Shown here: in pieces, positions 42,756 through 56,008 of the stretch
Layout: each line of letters opens with the position of its first letter
How positions within the stretch are numbered: position 1 is the first letter of the stretch
Notes under the pieces: generated by a model
Database searches by the model: none
Told to the model about the DNA's origin: nothing
What the model saw: only the letters and a program-made list of their open reading frames with translations
Position numbers and translations under genes: made by a program
Source of the DNA: Haliclona indistincta
Taxonomy: Eukaryota > Porifera > Demospongiae > Haplosclerida > Chalinidae
Assembly (NCBI GenBank): GCA_964017065.1
Contig: OZ024783.1
Coordinates: forward strand, 10,940,885-11,004,884
DNA: 64,000 nucleotides
Direction of reading: 5' to 3'

Positions 42756-45700
42756 CCCCTCCCAGTACCACCACCTTCAGTAACAACCTTTCCTATGCCC
42801 TCAGCTGCTCCTATCAATCCACCTCCAACAAGCTCTGCTTCTTCTCAGCCTCACCTTCTTCCTCCCAGCACTTCTCTAGCATTCCCTTCTCCACCGTCCA
42901 CAACTGATGCATCACAGACAACTGCCTCTCAGAGTGCTGCTTCCCACTCCCCTGTCGACTGGTCCTTGTCAGAAGATTTCCGTCAAAGGTGCACCTCGCA
43001 GTTTAACGATTTGAAACCAGACAATGGACTTCTAAAGGGTGAGACAGCTCGGAACTTTTTCGTCCAGTCCCGTCTTTCGATGGATGAACTGTCCAAAATA
43101 TGGTATGGTTTTTGTCAATAATTTTTTGTTAGCTTTGTCAATAGTTAGCCAGTTACATGTAGTAATTTGTATCTGCATTTTAGTATGCATGTCTGCTCTT
43201 CTTGAGTTAATTATCTGCTTTTGAAGTTTGTGTGTGGTTGTACAAATGAATGGACACTCACTGGTAGATAGTGTAAAGAAAATTAAAAAGATTTCTATCG
43301 AAATCAAAAGGATGTAGGGTTTTGAAATCTACCACTGGTCAACAATGTAAACTAACAAGGAACAAGCATGGAATGGTAACACGATTGACTTGCTAACAGA
43401 CCATAGATCCCTACATCAGTGGCTGCTGTAGTTGACTATAGCTAGTTCAGCTTGTTGCTGTTGACTGACACCTGACGTGCATTCAGCTTGTGACAGCTTA
43501 TGTACAGCCACTGATGTAGGGATCTATGGTCTGTTAGCAAGTCAATCGTGTTACCATTCCATGCTTGTTCCTTGTTAGTTTACATTGTTGACCAGTGGTA
43601 GATTTCACAACCCTACATCCTTTTGATTTCGATAGAAATCTTTTTAATTTTCTTGTTTGTGTCCTTTTTTTCTTTTTCAGTGAAGTGCAGTTCAATATCA
43701 TGCAATTACTGTGCCATCTTTGTTTCCACCATTGGTTTGGTTTTCCTGTTGTTGATGGCTTTTCTTTATTATTAACAATTTTAAACTTGTAGCTAAATAA
43801 TTCTTATGCTGTAGATATCAGCTCGCCTACGCATGCATGAATACAGTGCATACGAGCCCCGCCCACACTTGTTTACAGCGGTTATAATTGTCTGGCAAGG
43901 CAGAATGTGATTCTGCGCTTGCTAGCTTACCGTTCTTCGAAGACTCCAGACAACTATGTGTTCTCCGTGATCTATACGGCGTGGCGATACTCAAGCTTGT
44001 GTTTGGTCACGTGCGTAACCACAGCTTGGTCACGTGCGTATTGCGCAATCACATTAATGGCGTCTAACACTTAGCTGACAATGGATCACGATCGAGAAAT
44101 CGCGGAATTTATATCGCCGTTTCGCTAAAAACTAAGTTCAAAAGGCACATGCCAGGAGAATTTCACGACTGTTCGTGGGTGTTTTGGTCTCGGCACTGCT
44201 CAAGTAAAGGTGCTAGGCGAGTGGAAGAAAGAAAGAAAGAAAGAAGAAAGAAAGAAGAAAACGAAGATGACGAAACTCGATTTTCACCGTTTTCAGGTTC
44301 GTCACTTTAGTAACAATCTCGAGCAATCTCCGTGCTACTGTAAGATGGGGCAACGCCAGATAGCAGATTTAAGTGTCTTTGGGCGTATAAAATTCATCAC
44401 CAGGCGAAATATCAGCGTTTGAACGCTAATACATTGTATGTAGCCGCCATCTTGTTTTCTCGTTCAACCCTACATAGGGAGACACTACCGTGTCTCCCTA
44501 ATAGTAGTATCCCCCATAAGGCTACACATAGATTTTTTTAAATTTTACACAGCTGACACTTTCATTAGAAATTGCTTGAAGCGAGTGATGTGTGCATTCG
44601 CAAAAATTTGGAGTAAATATATTAAATTAATATTAATAGATATTTCAGTCGAGATTGTGTATATTAGTAATAATCTCAGCTAGGACTTAGAATGGATGTA
44701 AGGGAGAGTACCCACTATATGAAACCTTGCAACCTGCTTGTACAGCACAGCTTCATGCATACAACTGAACCATATATAATGTGTAATGTGTAGTGTGGTT
44801 TAAATAAAAAGCACATTTTCTTCATTTCAAACTCTTACTGGACTAGTGAAGTGTCTGTGTATAACAGGAGCACTGTGTGGGTGCGTGTGTATGTGTGCGT
44901 GCGGGTGTGTGTGTATGTTCGTGTGAATCGCAATGCAGAGAATGTGTGTTCAGGCATTGCCTAAGCTTGTCTGTTGCTTGTATTCTGTGTTATTGGTGTG
45001 TGTTCTCAACTATTGTTATACTGATAGTTACAGAGTGCCCACTTTGTGTATACAATCTGATAGAGCAGTGCTTGCTTTCATTTTCTGTATTGGTTTGTTA
45101 AATAAACATACACGTATCTATGGAAACATGTTAGTGACCCCTCCCTGTAGCTACCTCTAAATTAAGGACACCCACTATAACCTGGACATTACATAATGTG
45201 TTCTCCTACGGCCTTCTAGTCTGGACGACACTACAGTGGAGCCCCTCTAGGGCGGACACCATTGGGACCAACAAAATTGTCCATTATACAGAGGGGGTGT
45301 CCTCTGGTCAGGGGTTTATTATTCATTATGTGGGTTGTATTTGGGATTCAGTAAGTATCCGTTATAGAGGGATGAGGGGTGTCCTCTAAGAGGGGTTCCA
45401 CTGTATTGGTGGGTTCTCAAAATGGTGTCTGGTTTGAGGAATTCCACTGTAAATAATAAGGGGGGATCTCCTCCCCAAGTCTTTAGGTGTGGTTAAAGAC
45501 TGAGTTTTGAGATATGTCAAACCATTGTGGTGGTCTTGTTTTCCTTGTTGACCTTCTTAGTGGTTGCGGGGTTTGAGTCGTGTTGAGAGGATTTGGTGGT
45601 TGTGGGATTGGAGGAGGTTGGGCTGAGGGCGTGGACTTTGATGGGTTTGTTGTTGCTGGTTCAATCGCAGATAATGGTGGAGCAGCTGGGGGTGGTGTAG

Positions 45701-48700
45701 ACGGTGTTGGAAGTGCCTCGTCGTTGGTATCGATAGTAGGGTTGGGGGCTGGTGAAGTGGGAGGCAAGGTGGGGTTTGTGGTAGCTCTGGTATTGGGCGT
45801 AGTGGATAGGGGCTGGGTGGGCAGATCGGTGTTGGAGGGTGAGGTGGGAGTGATTGGTGGGGGTGGGCATGGAGGGAGATGAGCGAGGTCATCGAATATA
45901 GACCTTTGTTTGGTCGGTTGGTAGACAGGAGTGTATTTCCTCAGAAATTTGCGATTTCGGAGTGTTTGTCTTCCGGATCCATCGACTCTGACTAGATACT
46001 GGTGGTACTGGCGCACTTCAATAATTACACCTGTGCGGTCCCACTTGTTTGGGTTGGGGCCAGTTTGGTTTTGGAGTCTCACTCTGTCACCAATACGAAG
46101 TGGTGTGAGGGTCTTGGTGTGCTCACTCCAACGGTCTTGCTGAATCGTGTGACGGTGTCTCAGTGCTTCTTCTCGAAGGTGTAGGGATTCAGTCCAAGTT
46201 TGGTGTGGGCGGTACTTGTTGGGCAATATTGGAATGAGATCTTTGATCGGTCGTCCGAAGATGCACATTGCTGGAGAGAGTTTTGTGGTTGGGTCTGGGG
46301 TATTTCTGTATTGGAGAATTGCTTTTTGAAATGTGTCGACATTTATTGCGCCATCTTTCCCAGTGTTGCCGGTGATCATTCTCTTTACAGTTTTGACACC
46401 TATTTCAGCTCTGCAGTTGCTGTGTGGAAATGCAACAGAACTGAGGCGGTGGTGGACTCCCCAATCTTTTAAGAATTGTGTTGTTGCATTGGCTGTGAAC
46501 GCTGGACCTCCATCTGAGGCGAGTTCATCTGGTATGCCATAGGTAGAGAAGGTTTGTCTGAGTGCGTTGATTAGCCCTTGAGCTCCATCCTTGTCTCTCT
46601 CTACGATAGGCCAATTTGAGTAACGGTCGACAATAACCAGGTAGTTGTAGCCTTGGTAGTGGAAATAGTCACTACAGATGCATTGAAATGGGTATACTGG
46701 TGTGATAGGGGTTGTGGGAGGCATTGCTGGTTGTGAGGGGGCCATTTTGTTGCAGTGTGGGCAGTTAGCTCTGGTTGCTTGGATGTCACTGGTAATGCCA
46801 GGCCAGAAGATCAATGATTCAGCCTTTGCGATCATGGTTGATGTCCCTTGGTGAGCTGCGTGTAGGGCTGACAAGCATGAGGGTCGTAGGACTGGTGGAA
46901 TGACAATTCTGTCTTTGTAGATTATTACACCGTCGATGCTGTATAAGTGTTGACGATGTTGGTGATATTCTCTGATGGCTGGTGGGAGTTTGTGCCTTAG
47001 GTCGGGGATGCCGTCTTCAATTGCTGACAGCAGTAGGAGCATGTTGTCATCCGACGAAGTGGCTGTTTGGACCTGTTCCCAGTTGACAATGTGTGTAGAA
47101 TTGATAGATGAGATGAGTGATTCTTCTAGTTTACTTTCAGTGAGAGGTGGTTGTAGTTGATCGTCTGTACAGGCACCGGCCATGAGTTGAGTTGGGATAT
47201 GGAGGGGGGGTGCTGGGATTGTCGCAGATGCCATGGATGTCGTCTTGAAGGACCATTTTTGGTGGATTTTGGTCTCCAGTTGGATGTCTTGAGAGAGAGT
47301 CTGGTGTTTTGTTCTTGACTCCAGGGATGTGAACCATTTTGAAGTGGTACCGTAGGGTTTTTTCTTTTAAGTTGCGGAGTCTGGTGTTGCTTATGTGGTC
47401 AAGGGATCTATCACCAAATATCTTGAGCAGTGGTCGATGGTCAACTGCAATGGTTAGGTTAGTACAGCCCAACACAAAATGTCTTCCAAGGCATCGGCTA
47501 CTGCAAGTGCTTCTCCCTCAATTGGGGCGTATCTTGATTCGGCTGCGTGTGTAAATCTGCTGCCAACGAGAGTTATCTTCCACCCTGATTTGCAGCAAAA
47601 GAGGTCTTTGGAGGGGCATGTGCAGTGCTTTTGAAATAACCAGAATCCGATGCCATGTTTGGACCAATCCGTGGCTAAGCATGTGGGTTTGGTCTTGTCA
47701 AATATTGTGACTCTGTGGTTGATCTCATCAATAATGGTTGATTTTGACTTTTGGAATGCTTCTTCTAGATCATCGTCCCAGTGGAACTTGTTCGATGGCT
47801 TGAGCAGGTTCCGGAATGGCAGCATTACATCAGTCATGCTGAATAAGTAGGAGACTTGGTTGATTAGACCAAACCAAGACCGCACGTCAGTTAAGTTCTT
47901 TGGGGTAGGGAAATCAGCGATGGCTTTGACGTACTTTTTGGATGGTCGAACGCTGTCATTCGTGATTGTGAAGCCAGCAAATTCAACTTCCTCTTTAGCA
48001 AATGTGAACTTGTCAGGGTTGAGAGTGATGCCATGGGTGCCACAGATATTAAGCCAGTTGCAGGCCTGGAAGAAACTTTCCTCGATGCTGTCTGACCACA
48101 AGAGAGCGTCGTCTACACATTTGGTCTTGTTTGATATGGAGGAAGTAATTTCATCGTATCTCCTGGTGTATCCATCTCCTGATGCTATGTATCCTTGAGG
48201 AGCAGTTCGATATCTGTACCGACCCCAGGGTGTGATGAAGGTGGTGTAGTGTCTGTCATCTGGGTGGAGGGGAACACTGTGGTAACCATTCCAGGCGTCA
48301 AAAACGGTCTTCTTCTTTTGATGTGGGACAGCTCTGGCTTGATGAAATGGGGACTGGGTATGGTGTGTTTCCCTAGTGGCATGGAGGTTGAGTGGTTGGA
48401 AGTCAATTGTTCTTCGTGGTGAGCCATTTTTCTTAGCACAGATAACCATGCGGTGGCACCATGTGACTGGTTCTCCGATTGGCACGGGCTCGAGCACACC
48501 CAGTCTTACGTCCCTGTCTAGGCCTGCCTTGACTTCTTCTTGCCAGTGGAGGGGTACAGGTATTGGTGAGTGGTGAGCAGTTGGTGTTGCTTGTGGGTCA
48601 ATCATCAGTCGCATTGGGGGGCCATCCATCAGTGGAAGGGTTTGATGTTCACAGGTGTTGAAGGTACTCGATGCGTAGTAGTCCAGGAGGTACTGTTGAA

Positions 48701-51700
48701 GTTGTTGTCGATTGGCTTCAGTGGCTGGGTATGGTAGTGAGGTAGGGGTTGGTGGTGGTTTGGTTCTCCTGGGACAGCTAGCTGCACTCTTGCTGAATTT
48801 CCTGCCGAGGTGGTGTGGTGGAGGCTGCGTTGATGGATATTTCTGTTTCCTCAGATATGGTCGGGAAGTCAGTTGTGACGATGCCCAGGTCCACGCATGC
48901 TTCTCTGCTCAAGAAGAATCTGTCCGTGCTGTTGGTTATGTAGACAATCTGCCTGGTGGACCTCCCTTCTCCCTTGTTGCTCTTTCCTGATAGCCTCAAG
49001 ATAACTGCTCCCAGGATGTTGATGTCATGGTTGTCGGCTGCCCTCATTTGGAGGGTGACTGGGACGAGATCTTCGGTGGACAGGCCTAGTTTCTTGATCG
49101 CTTTAACACCTGCCAAGCAGCTTTGGCAACCAGTATCGGCCATAGCACTGATGAAGCAATGTCCTTCTGGTGCGTTAAGAGGAAAACCAAAGTGACTGTA
49201 GTCATGGCGGTCAATGCTCATTCTGAGACGTATGAAAGGCTGTGGCTTGGACTGCTTTCTGAGCCACTCTCTGGTGTTCTGGTCGAATACGTGGTGATCG
49301 AGTGTGGCACTCTTGACTGAGCCTACTGATGTGACCCCACAGAGTGTGTCAAATACTGCGTCATTGTGCTCCGCACCCTTTGTGTTCGGCTGCTTGCCTA
49401 TGCACATTTTCTTGAGATGGTTGTCTCTGCCACAGTGATTGCATTTGTTGCCAAAGGCTGGACATTCCGTGCGTCTCACCCTTGTGGGGGGGTTCCTTCC
49501 GTGTCCTTTTGTTCCGCAGTATGAGCATGCAGCGTCCTGATCTTTCGCTGACGGCGTTGGCGTCTTTTTCTGTCTCTTGTAAGTGCTCCCTCTCACGGCA
49601 TCTGCTGACTGCGGTAACAGTAGGTGTGATGCGGATCTCTTTCCTGCTTCCTTGGCCTCTACAAACTTGACGGTGTCTTCTAATGACATGCTTTGGTCCT
49701 TGTCTCCTAAGAGATCCCTCTGTATCTCAGTGTCTCCTAACCCCCTGCATAGTACATCTTTGACCATAGCATCTGTATAATTCACATTGGCATCGCAGTT
49801 GGTGCATTTCTGTATGAACTTGCATATGCCTGCTTGTCCTTTCAGTCTGGCTACATAAGACCGCACCGGCTCATCCCGATCTTGTCGCATGTTGTGGAGA
49901 GCTACCCGCGCGACCATAGCATTCTCTTCTCGCACTGCTAAGCTCTTCATGGCTTTCAGAACCTCCTCTTCAGCCATCCCGGTCAGTGTGCCGCCGGCGT
50001 TTCTGGTGAGGTCCCTACGAAGCTGATCATCACAGCATTCCAGTAATTGAATAATTTTGTCAGTCCCATTCAATCTAGTCGCTTTCACGTAGTCGCTCCA
50101 TCTCAGCAAGAAGTACTGCCATTCTTCTGTCGTACCAGCCGATGATATACTAGGCCTCTTGACCTTCTCTGCCCTCGCTGGAGTCGCTGCTGTCGGTGCC
50201 GGTCCTGCTTGATGCACTGTCGCATGTGTGGTTATTAGGGCTGCGGCTACTATTGGGTCGACATCAGGCGTCTCGTAGTCACAACCGTCTATCGGGCATC
50301 CAATGACTGGCATGATCTCGATCGATTGTGGTGCTCTCTAATTGGGACGGTTGTCTCCTGGCGTCGAGGAGGGGTAAATTAGCTTTCGACACTTGGTATG
50401 GACAGTTCAGAACAGCTCAGTGATAGTACTGAGGTTGTATTTCGTCATAAATAATAAGGGGATCGCCCTATTTGCTCGCGAACAGTCAGCTGTGATGCAC
50501 CACTCAAATATTGATGGTAATAGCACATGCGAATCAATGACGAAATACAATATTACTATTACGTAATGTCTGGTTAAATAGTAAGTTCAATAATGGAGTA
50601 GTGCTTGATTATTCTCTACACTGTAGTTGCTTCCACTTTATTTCTTGTGGTTGTATTGCCTGGTCTCATGCTGTGCATTGCGTTGTTATCTTGAGCTCAC
50701 ACAGTTCCAGAATATACTACACATGCAAATGCGCCTTTGACCGTTCAACTGTAATATTCCTGAATGTGGTTGTATATTTTTCCCCAAAAAACTGATACAT
50801 GTTGTCAACAACAGACTTGCAAATAACAGTACATGTGAAAGCTGTCCGTGTTAATTTACACCTCAAACATTTCATGTGCAACACCATTATTGACTGTTAG
50901 TTGAAGTGTATGTGTAAAAGCTTTTTATATCTTATCTTAGGGAGTTGCTATGTGACGTAAAATGCTCTGTATTGCCCATGGTATATATGGTATACTATAG
51001 GGTGTTGCTATGTGAGGAAAATGCTCTGTATTGCCCCGCCTTTGTCGCCTGGGCTGCAATAATGTTATGTAGTGCATGTCTCTATCATTGTCACAAGAGT
51101 ATATTATCGTACATGTGTGTACTGTGTGGGTACAGTACAATCTTATCAAAGGCATTATCACACTCTAGGGAGGGTATTGTACTGTTGATGTTGTTTATAG
51201 TTCACAAACATGTATAACAGATGCTTCTACACACAGCACATTCACACAAAGCTTTGAGGTCAATACAGTGAGTATGTGGATGTACAGAATAGCAACCAAA
51301 AGGTCATGATTAGTCAGCATATGTTAGTTAACGCTGTGTAGTCAGCTTGTTATGTACCAAAGGGTTTCAAGAATTGATAGAGTAATGGTTGCCTAGTTAC
51401 AGGTGTAGTCAAACTAATCTTCCACAGGTTTGAAGATGGATAGAATTGTCAGTTGCTTAGTTGCGTATTACTACTAATGTAAATGTTGCACATAACTAAT
51501 ATAATTATTATTATTAATGCTTGCAATAGCTAGCATCATTGAGAGGGCTGTTTGTTGTGATAATGATGGTTACCTGGTTTGCATAATAGAAGCACTATGA
51601 GTTAGTACATCTTGTAAGGGTTTGTGAGTACATGCTACTCCCTTATACATATGGAATAACAACAGGACCATCTAGAGTACAGGGAATTTCAGCTGTCTTG

Positions 51701-54700
51701 GAATTTTCTGTCTAATGTCTAATGTTCAATCCAGCATTTTAACACCTTAACACTCAATTAGTAAATTAAAAATAGTGATTGCAGAGGCTCATTGCTCCCG
51801 TAATTTGCAAGTCAGTTGTCCACATTTTGAGTAGCTTTTCCATCTAGAAGCATGCGCATTGATGAAATATAAATAGCTTTGTACAGTCAAATGTGCATGT
51901 GTAGCGTGCTATGGTTGTGAGCTTGAGACAACGGATTTGCAAACTACGGTATGCATTTATACTACACTGTACACGTGTTCTTGATAAGGCCCACGTTACC
52001 ATAACATCAAATGTTGTTGCTATCATTGATTAATCTTATCATTAGTGAGATTACAGTATAGTGAGTCTGAGCAAAATGATTGCGTCCGTACTGTCGCACA
52101 TGATGCTGGGGTAGAAGGCCTAGGAGGAGTACTTGACGAATAGTGAAATCATTTCTATTAGCTAATGAAGCTACAGCCCAGACAGTGCAAGATATAAAAC
52201 TATTGATTATAGCTGCATTCGCCTCAATAACTTGCCATGATTGTCGTGCATGGTCTCATCATTGTGGCTACTTACATGCAGATGATCTTGATTGTTTGTT
52301 TTAATCATGTAATCATCCATTCCTCAAAAATCGCAACTTCCATCAACCTTACTCTTGCTCAGACTCACTACACTGTAATTTACTAATTGAGTGTCAAGGT
52401 GTTAAAATGCTGGATTGAACATTGGACATTAGACAGAAAATTCCAAGATAGCTGAAATTGGCTGTATTATAATACTTATTAGTTAAAATAGTATTGTGAG
52501 GTACAAATAGCAAGATAATTTTGTGTGAAACACTTGGAAATCAAGTGCTGAATTTCAAAGATTTTTTGTTTTGTCAAAATTAATGGTAACACTAAAATTT
52601 GAATTTACCCGCTACACAGTAGGCTTCTTACATTAATAGCTCCAAAGTGTCACCTTCATACACAAAATACAGGATAGAGGATGGTATGGAGACTTGGATC
52701 CTCCCTATGTGTGTGTTCAACTGTCTATGTTATGCTAAGGCAGCAATGCCCATTGTGTATGTGTATATTAGTCAGTAATATCATCACTATTGTGGTTCCT
52801 ATGATAGAACAACTGCAACTACAGGAGTATAAACATTGCTAGTGATTTAGAGCTATATATGGTCTTGAGTATAGAGAATAACACCTCCGCCCACTTCAAG
52901 TGTTTGCAGAATACTAATTATTTCAAAGTACAAGCTTAGTCATAACTTTGACCTAATACTCCAAAATATTGTTATAGTGATCACACTTACCATGTTCGCT
53001 CAGTTATACATGCAGAGATGTGGTGTTTCAGTGGGTTGAAAGTGTGACCTTGATGAACCTACAGTTGTTACATGAACAGCATTAGTTTTGCTTAGCTTAC
53101 AGTGTATTATCATAGGGTATGGTCTAAAAAGTTATTTTTGTAAACTTTTGAAGCACTCTCTTGTTCAGTAGTGTATTCTGGATATACTGTATACTGAATG
53201 CATTTTATTGTTTCAGATAAGTTGTCCTTTTCGTACACATGTACGCAAGTTTCTGTACACATGTAAGCTTGTTTCTTTTCTGGGATTTGAAATTTGTTGT
53301 AACTTATTTCAACAGTCTACATTCTTGGTTCCAGCAGTTTCATAAACTCTTAAAAGTGGAAAGCGTCCATCATAGAGTGTAACCAGAGAGGGCATGTACA
53401 CTATCCAATTCACTATCCAAATAAGGCACAAATCATGCTTTACTCTTTTGTCACTGGTTGTACATGAATTATTGTTATTAATTTTATTCAGGAAACTAGC
53501 GGATGGTGATCAAGATGGTGCACTGACCCTCCATGAGTTCTGTGTGGCTATGAAGCTCGTACTTGTTCGCAGAAAGGGAGACGAAATTCCTTCATCACTG
53601 CCGGAATCTCTCGTACAGCTTAGAAAGAAACAAGGCAAGTGCTGTATCACACTACATCTACTAGTATTGGTCTAATGTATTTAGGTTAGTTACATGTAGG
53701 TTATACACCGAGGTAGAGGTGTATATGAGAATTTGGATACCAAGGGTGAAGTCCGAGGAATCCAAATTCACATATGCACCAAAACCCGTGGTTTATAACT
53801 GGTTTAAACTATGATTTTGACTTACCTGGAGGAAAAATAGCACTGTTGTACCAGCAAGCTACCCGAAATGGCGCAGAAGATACAAATAGCGTGATAATTA
53901 ACAGCGCTTAGTTTGCTGCCTAGTGTGCAGTGGTGCCATGTTCTTTTTTTACACCCGCCCACGCACCAGGTAAATATGCAAATTTCGATACCTCATTACG
54001 TCAAAGAGAATTATTCATGTCATAGTAAGTTAATGCTCATTGTCAGGTTGATAAAGTGTAGAGTATAATATATTGTGTTAAATCTGTGATGTTGTGTTCA
54101 GAAACTTACAACTGACAATGACGACACTATAAGCACATTTTGTGTACATGTATGTTTAGCAAGATTTTCATTTTTTCCCTTTAGATTCTCGTCATCCTAT
54201 CAATCCTAGAATGAGATTCTCCATACCTCCTCCTCCTCCTTCTTCTGCTCCTAATTCACACACCTCCATTACTGATCCAAACTCAAAAAATATTCCTCCA
54301 ATAGACGAAACATCAGAATCGCCCACCAAGAAATCACTAGTGAATCAAAAGTCAGCTCCTAATCTTCTCGAACCTTCCGCTTCATCGAGTGAGAAAGATT
54401 TTTTCTCGATCACTCAAGACTTGAGTAAAAAGAAGTCTAAAAAAGAAGACGACGAAAGGGAGCTTATGTCAGAGTCATTCACTGAGCCAGTTGGAACAGA
54501 TGAAGATGATGGAGTTGTAAAGAAAGAGAGAACAAGATATGAGTCCCTTGGTTTTGGGTTTGATCCCAGTCTCGAATTTAGGTCTAAAGCGATGACCATG
54601 GAACCAGCCGTGGCTAGGCTGATATCGTTTGGTGATGCAGGCGACACTGATGATGGCTCAGCGGATGATACTGCTGTATTAGTGGAAGAAAAGAAAATGA

Positions 54701-55434
54701 GAAGACGGTCATCATCGCTGTCAGAACAAGCGCCAAAGCCGAAACCACGTCGGAAGAAAAGGAATTCACCGAAAGTAGATCGATCTTCGACGTCGACTGA
54801 AGACACACCCACTCGTAAAGCGGCCCCACCCCCACCAGCACCTTACACACGCAGAAGTACATCACCTCTCCCGAGATCAACGTCAGCTGACAGCTTTCAA
54901 ACGCAAGATACAACTCTGTTCATCAACAAGGACCCTACAAGCCCTAATAGATCAGACTCCAGTGGTGGCACGAACTACCAATCTAAGCCTGTGAGACCGC
55001 CCAGAGCAAATGAGGTGTCTTCTTACTCGAGACATTTAGACGAGGATGATAATAAATCAGGTGGTGAAGATCTTAGTAAAGAAAAGAACCAAGCAGTTTC
55101 AAGACAACGCACGCTATCACCTGATTCAGCTGATGACAAGTTTGTGAAGGGACATGCTCGTAACCCATCATGGGGTATGATACTGAAGGATGAAAAGAAT
55201 CCAAGTGAGTCGAGGCAAAATGCTTATGTACTTTATTACTCCTTTCTCTTTCTCTCTCCCTCTCCCTCTCCCTTTCCCTCTCCCTCTCCCTCTCCCTCTC
55301 CCTCTCCCTCTCCCTCCCTCTCCCTCTCCCTCCCTCTCCCTCTCCCTCTCCCTCCCTCCCTCTCAGTGACGGATGATTTACCATCAGCAGAACCTCCTAA
55401 ACTACCACCAGTGAGTATATTTCTCACACACACA

Positions 55435-55507
<73 letters not shown>

Positions 55508-55975
55508 CACTTTGTTTCACTCACCTGTAGAGAACTAGCAAGCATAATCTCAGTGCTAATATTGTTGATGAGACCTCACCTCCTCCGGGTCAGTTGTCAC
55601 GATCAGCATCTACAGGTAGCTTAGCCAGCATTGGAAGAGGAACATCAATATCAGTGGTGAGTGTACAGACATTACAAGCCACTGGGAAGCTTTATACTGT
55701 ACACAACAAACCACTGAGTTACTGCTCTGTAGCAATGTTAATGTTCTTCCCACTCCACAGAAGGCACGTAGTCCACCAGTAGATTCTGATAGTTTACTGA
55801 CCTCCATGGAGCTAGTCACAGAGACTAGCCTACCAAAGAGACCAGCTCCTGCCCCGCCCACTAGGCCCAAGCCACCTCGCAAGGTACCAATGTATCCGCC
55901 TAGTTTCAAGAGAGTGGAAGCTGGTGACTCACCTGAAGACAGTGACCTAGTGATGTCCGTGGAAGAAAGGTGTGG

Positions 55976-56008
<33 letters not shown>

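Larger units (their letters stand above)
45483..50313 (-). mobile_element. Ty3/gypsy-type retrotransposon in the EH-splitting intron of REPS-2
   Basis: Minus-strand gag-protease (50313-48778), RT (48800 to about 47454), RNase H end and integrase (47475-45483). The frames overlap and change phase. I could not find a matching LTR pair: only a short AAATAATAAGGGG similarity links the outer sides (45451 and 50450). The copy may have lost its LTRs or they may be too diverged. It is antisense to the host gene. Confidence 0.8.

Noticed and set aside
45580..45882. A glycine/valine-rich plus-strand protein
   Set aside because: It is the complement of the proline-rich tail of the gypsy integrase.
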